Source: Anaerolineae bacterium (GTDB lineage: Bacteria; Chloroflexota; Anaerolineae; Anaerolineales; E44-bin32). From it: a stretch of 46,251 nucleotides of DNA. A program made the position numbers and the translations under genes. The stretch covers positions 1 to 46,251 of the forward strand of contig JAUWHR010000018.1 of assembly GCA_030605795.1 (NCBI GenBank). The letters are read 5' to 3'. Every line of letters begins with the position of its first letter. Position 1 is the stretch's first letter. Under the pieces are notes generated by a model, which was given only the letters and a program-made list of their open reading frames with translations, was not told the origin of the DNA and did not search any database. This document shows, piece after piece, positions 42,866-46,251 of the stretch.

Positions 42866-43152
42866 TAGGTCTTGCACCGTAAGGTGAACCAGGCGGAGGT
42901 CCGGTGGCGGTCTGCCATGCGCGCCTTATGTCGTGCTTGAAAGATAGCGCGACCGGATACGTCCATGCCGGTCGCCTGCCAGCCTAATTGCGCCACGGTG
43001 GCCAGGTTGGTTCCTGTGCCACACCCTAGGTCGAGTGCTCGACCAGGAGGGTGACTCTCCGAAAAAGCCATTAGTTCGGGTGGTGAGATACCGGTATCCC
43101 ATGGGGCACGGCTGAGTAGATAATAAAGCTCAAAGATCAAGCGACTGATCAC
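42865..43152 (-). pseudogene. Truncated class I SAM-dependent methyltransferase
   Basis: Only the N-terminal part remains: a helix (RLIFELYYLLSRAPWDTG), motif I (ALDLGCGTG) and the acidic end of strand 2 (GMDVS). The family normally has about 200 residues; here the frame ends about 30 residues after motif I, in a sequence unlike the family, directly at the mutase-like ATG. This is best explained by a deletion that removed the rest. The open frame extends to 43188, but a TACAAT just upstream suggests the GTG at 43152. Confidence 0.6.
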
Positions 43153-43281
43153 AGCAATTTTTTTATTGTAGCACGTTCTGCTGTTCAACCGGGTGGTTGG
43201 CGCCTACCCTGGCAAACCCTCGGTTTCCCTAGTTAAAAACAAATCTGGCTCCAGATGAATTTTTCTGAATTGCACGAATCT

Positions 43282-43310
43282 TTGACAACTCACACCTCCT
43301 GCTTTACAAT
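43282..43310 (+). promoter_or_regulatory. Promoter of the EF-G-like gene
   Basis: TTGACA (43282-43287), a 17-bp spacer and TACAAT (43305-43310). It lies inside the upstream extension of the frame, supporting the ATG at 43351. Confidence 0.8.
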
Positions 43311-43350
43311 CGACAGGCGCGACAATTACCCTTGGAAGGATCCCCAACTT

Positions 43351-45426
43351 ATGAAGGAATACGCAACCGAATATATTCGCAACGTTGCCTTGGTATCACA
43401 TAGCGGCGGAGGTAAGACATCCCTGGGCGAGGCGATGCTTTATCTAACTGGCGCGATCACTCGTATGGGGAAGGTTGAGGATGGCAATACGGTCTCCGAC
43501 TTCGAGGATGAGGAGATTCGCCGCAGCCTCTCGCTTTCCACCTCCATACTGCCGGTCGAATACAAAGATCACAAGATCAATGTGCTTGATACGCCTGGAT
43601 ATACTGATTTTGTCGGCGAGGTGATTTCCGCCCTGCGGGTTGCCGACAGCGCGGTAGTGCTGGTGGATTCAGTCGCTGGTGTGGAAGTAGGCACCGAAAT
43701 AGTGTGGGGGTTTTGTGATACTTTCAAGCTGCCACGCTTCGTCGTTATCAGCAAAATGAACCGTGATAACGCAAATTTCCAGGCAGCGCTCGACTCAGCA
43801 CGTGGGCTTTCCTCCAGCGCCTCACTTATCCCGGTGCAATTGCCCTGGGGCGAGAAACATGACTTCAAGGGCGTGATCGACTTATTTCGCATGCAGGCGA
43901 TTTCAGGTAACGGAGGGGGATCTGAACCGATCCCAGATGAATATCAGGATGCGGCTGATGAAGCTCGGATCGCCCTGGTCGAAGCGGCGGCTGAAGGTGA
44001 CGACGTTCTGCTTGAAAAATACCTTGAGGGTGAGGAGCTCTCAGCTGAGGAAGTCGCAAATGGTTTTCGCAAGGCTGTGCTCTTCGGCCAGTTTGTGCCG
44101 GTATTGGTCACTGCCAGTACGGCAGGGCTTGGTATCGAACCGCTATTGGAAATGATCATTGAGCTACTACCATCTCCAGCTAACGCCCCGCCCGCTATAG
44201 CCCAAGGGGCTTCTGGCGAGCAGAGTCTGCCAGCCTCCAACACTGGCCAGTTAGCGGTATATGTATGGAAAACAACCGCCGATCCTTTTGTCGGCAAGTT
44301 GAACTACATGCGTATATATTCAGGGACGTTACGCTCCGACACTCGCGTCTGGAATCATAAAAAGGGCGTCGAAGAGCGTCTAGGTACACTATATGTGATG
44401 TGTGGCAAAGGACAAAAGCCAGTTAAGATCATACACGCGGGGGACATTGGGACGGTGGCCAAGTTGGGCGAGACTGATACTGGTGACACATTGGGCGACA
44501 AAGCCCAACCGCTGGTTTTACCCACCCCTGAGTATCCTAACGCACTTTTTTCGGTGGCTGTATCCCCCAAGACGCAGGCCGATTCGACCAAGATCAGTCC
44601 CACCCTAACCCGACTGTGTGAGGAAGATCCAACCCTTTCTTGGCATCAAGAATCGAGCACCAACCAAACTATCCTTCAAGGCATGGGCGACCAGCACATC
44701 GACGTGGCTATTCGCAAGGCCGAATCGAAGTTCCAAGTCGGTCTGAGCACGAAGGTTCCGAGGGTGCCCTACCGTGAAACGATAACCAAGGAGGGCAGAT
44801 CCCAATACCGACATAAGAAACAAACTGGCGGTTCCGGTCAGTTCGCCGAAGTGCACATGCGCATTGAACCCCTGGAAGAGGAAGAGTTTGAATTTGTGAG
44901 CAAGGTCTTTGGCGGAGCGATCTCCTCGGGTTACATGCCTGCCATTGAGAAGGGGGTGCGGAGGGTGATGAGGCAGGGTGTGGTAGCCGGCTACCCAGTG
45001 GAGAAGGTTAAGGTGTTTATCACCGATGGAAAAGAACACCCGGTCGACTCCAAGGCGGTAGCTTTCGAAATAGCTGGTCGGGAGGCGTTCAAGCTAGCCG
45101 TTAAAGACGCGGCGCCGGTCATGCTTGAACCAGTTATGGACATACGGGTCACTGTGCCCGAGGCTAACATGGGTGATGTGTTGGGTGACCTGAACAGCCG
45201 CCGCGCTCGCGTGCAGGGCATGGAGACTGAACGGGGCCGAAGCGTGGTCACGGCGCAGGTTCCACTGGCTGAGATTCAACGTTACACAACCGACCTACGT
45301 TCGATGACCGGCGGCCGAGGATTCTTTACCATGACTCTCAGCCACTACCAAGTTGTACCCTCGCACGTAACTGAGGAAATCATCGCAGCCCGTCAAAGGG
45401 AGATCAGCAAGCAAGTTTCGGATTGA
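43351..45426 (+). CDS. Elongation factor G-like GTPase (EF-G type II)
   Basis: The 691-residue protein has the EF-G domain order. The GTPase P-loop reads SHSGGGKTS (not AHIDAGKTT), G3 reads DTPGYTDF (not DTPGHVDF), and G4 reads SKMNRDN where NKMD is usual. Later regions include PVPYRETI-like (RVPYRETI), HKKQTGGSGQFAEV and the domain V segment GYMPAIEKGV. These differences place it in the EF-G II/EF-G-like group, often a second paralog, whose role in translocation versus recycling varies. A canonical fusA is not in the window. No tet-like ribosomal protection is implied. Confidence 0.9.
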   Translation: MKEYATEYIRNVALVSHSGGGKTSLGEAMLYLTGAITRMGKVEDGNTVSDFEDEEIRRSLSLSTSILPVEYKDHKINVLDTPGYTDFVGEVISALRVADSAVVLVDSVAGVEVGTEIVWGFCDTFKLPRFVVISKMNRDNANFQAALDSARGLSSSASLIPVQLPWGEKHDFKGVIDLFRMQAISGNGGGSEPIPDEYQDAADEARIALVEAAAEGDDVLLEKYLEGEELSAEEVANGFRKAVLFGQFVPVLVTASTAGLGIEPLLEMIIELLPSPANAPPAIAQGASGEQSLPASNTGQLAVYVWKTTADPFVGKLNYMRIYSGTLRSDTRVWNHKKGVEERLGTLYVMCGKGQKPVKIIHAGDIGTVAKLGETDTGDTLGDKAQPLVLPTPEYPNALFSVAVSPKTQADSTKISPTLTRLCEEDPTLSWHQESSTNQTILQGMGDQHIDVAIRKAESKFQVGLSTKVPRVPYRETITKEGRSQYRHKKQTGGSGQFAEVHMRIEPLEEEEFEFVSKVFGGAISSGYMPAIEKGVRRVMRQGVVAGYPVEKVKVFITDGKEHPVDSKAVAFEIAGREAFKLAVKDAAPVMLEPVMDIRVTVPEANMGDVLGDLNSRRARVQGMETERGRSVVTAQVPLAEIQRYTTDLRSMTGGRGFFTMTLSHYQVVPSHVTEEIIAARQREISKQVSD

Positions 45427-45444
45427 CCCTACTTTCTTTCATCA

Positions 45445-45468
45445 ACGGGCCGGGATGTCCCGGCCCGT
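45445..45468 (+). terminator. Perfect hairpin after the EF-G-like gene
   Basis: ACGGGCCGGGA pairs with TCCCGGCCCGT around TG. No clear T-run follows (GGTCTTC), so termination strength is uncertain; it may be an attenuator for the downstream membrane-protein gene. Confidence 0.55.
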
Positions 45469-45489
45469 GGTCTTCACTTGGAGGTACCT

Positions 45490-45912
45490 TTGCGCCGTCC
45501 CCCACTAAGCCTACTTCTGCTGACTCTGGTCGGCGCCATATTGAGTGGGTGGATGGTGCTCGATGGGCTATACATCCGGATGTTCGGTCAGTTCATGCAC
45601 CATCAGCCTCTGTTTAATCTATGGGTTCGAATCCAAGGTGCACTTGGGTCGGCCTCCAACCTGGGGGTTCTGCGGATGGAGCCTCAAGATTTTGCTTGGC
45701 CCTTGTTGGCAATTGGGATTTCTTGGTCCGGAGCATTGGGCGCACTGTGGCTCAGACTAAGTTGGGGATACCGGCTTGCGACGGTGATATGTTTGCTTTC
45801 CCTGCTTAACCTTAATTTGGGGACGGTGTTAGCTTTCTTGGCATTGGTCTGTCTTCGTGCGCCTCCAACACGGCGCTGGTTGGAGGTGGTTGAGGAGCCG
45901 AATGTCGCTTGA
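45490..45912 (+). CDS. Small integral membrane protein of unknown function
   Basis: I do not recognise the family. The 140-residue protein has hydrophobic segments near residues 6-26, 72-94 and 102-122, with an Arg-rich C-terminal end. A TTG at 45490 with TTGGAGGT ideally placed upstream is chosen over TTG at 45478, which overlaps that ribosome site. It overlaps the DUF6504 gene by 11 nt. Confidence 0.65.
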   Translation: MRRPPLSLLLLTLVGAILSGWMVLDGLYIRMFGQFMHHQPLFNLWVRIQGALGSASNLGVLRMEPQDFAWPLLAIGISWSGALGALWLRLSWGYRLATVICLLSLLNLNLGTVLAFLALVCLRAPPTRRWLEVVEEPNVA

Positions 45913-46251
45913 GTGGGTTGCATGTCGTTTCATTGACCAGGAAATTAATGTCCGTTTCAACCGTCCGCCAACCCTAACCAAGAAACCTGGTGCTCCGGAC
46001 GGCTTTGTATGGGGCGATGAAACGTTCCAGGTTTGTGAGATTTTGTCAACCTGGTTTGACTACCAACGCCGGGGTCGTATGGCGAAGAACATGATACCGG
46101 CTCACCTGCGAACGGCTGCCCAACGAGGCTCATGGGGGGTGGGGCGATTCTACTTCCGTGTGCTAACTGAAGAAGGACGGGTGTTCGACTTGTACTACGA
46201 TCGTGCGCCGAAGAAGGCTGCTGATCGGGCGGGACATTGGTTTTTATGGCG
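45902..46251 (+). CDS. DUF6504 family protein, partial at window edge
   Basis: The visible 116 residues begin MSLEWVACRFIDQEINVRF and contain GRFYFRVLTEEGRVFDLYYDRAP and WFLWR, matching the small DUF6504 proteins seen near dinB or replication genes in other bacteria. The ATG lies 11 nt inside the preceding gene, suggesting coupling. Function is unknown; the 3' end lies outside the window. Confidence 0.75.
   Translation, partial: MSLEWVACRFIDQEINVRFNRPPTLTKKPGAPDGFVWGDETFQVCEILSTWFDYQRRGRMAKNMIPAHLRTAAQRGSWGVGRFYFRVLTEEGRVFDLYYDRAPKKAADRAGHWFLW

Noticed and set aside
43351..45426. Tetracycline-resistance ribosomal protection protein
   Set aside because: The sequence resembles EF-G II rather than TetM/TetO in its G motifs and the domain order, and no resistance context is present.

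Overview
The window reads as a stretch of bacterial chromosome, most likely from the Chloroflexota and probably near Anaerolineae. This is inferred from gene content and protein style: Thr/Pro-rich linkers in exported proteins, a STAND/BTAD giant regulator, DUF1385 and DUF6504 proteins, and a TtuB/TtuA pair. Composition is moderate in G+C. I see no rRNA operon, CRISPR array, prophage or transposase gene. Genes are packed in short operons, often with ATGA or TAATG overlaps.

Layout. Positions 1-3979 (minus): a TolB-like propeller protein, an M23 lipoprotein peptidase and a prolyl-tRNA-synthetase-like protein that has lost its catalytic motifs and runs off the left edge. Positions 4087-5316: a 114-bp repeat, then a two-gene cassette (a small helical protein and an ImmA/IrrE-like protein without its zinc motif) behind a leader with a 14-codon ORF and an intrinsic terminator. 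Positions 5476-8628: a 1050-residue MalT-like ATPase/TPR/BTAD regulator. Positions 9223-13960: M20 peptidase, DUF1385 protein, then a tRNA-modification operon (TtuB-like, TtuA, QueF, preQ transporter). Positions 14164-18762 (minus): glutamine synthetase, a glycosyltransferase, and tilS coupled to a ModE-type DNA-binding protein.

Positions 18894-24985 hold the rod-shape and cell-wall block mreB-mreC-mreD-mrdA plus rodA. Positions 25012-31977 hold gltX, tRNA-Gln(CUG), trmO, ogt, prfB with programmed frameshift, secG, an orphan solute-binding protein and a two-S1-domain protein. Positions 31978-38231 (minus) hold moeA, a bifunctional Rel, a parvulin foldase and rpsR-ssb-rpsF. Positions 38562-41759 hold a phosphohexomutase, tatD and a polyprenyl diphosphate synthase. 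Positions 41933-43188 (minus) hold a phosphoglycerate-mutase-like protein and a truncated methyltransferase. Positions 43351-46251 hold an EF-G type II factor, a small membrane protein and a DUF6504 protein cut by the right edge.

The most notable non-genic feature is a dispersed MITE-like element: three copies of exactly 121 bp, one of 114 bp and one half-copy, all intergenic. Ends are inverted repeats, three copies have flanking direct repeats, and the centre is a 21-bp-arm palindrome whose arms covary between copies. The strongest protein-level oddities are the catalytically stripped ProRS paralog, the TtuB-like carrier with two residues beyond its GG, and the attenuator-preceded small-protein/pseudo-ImmA cassette.
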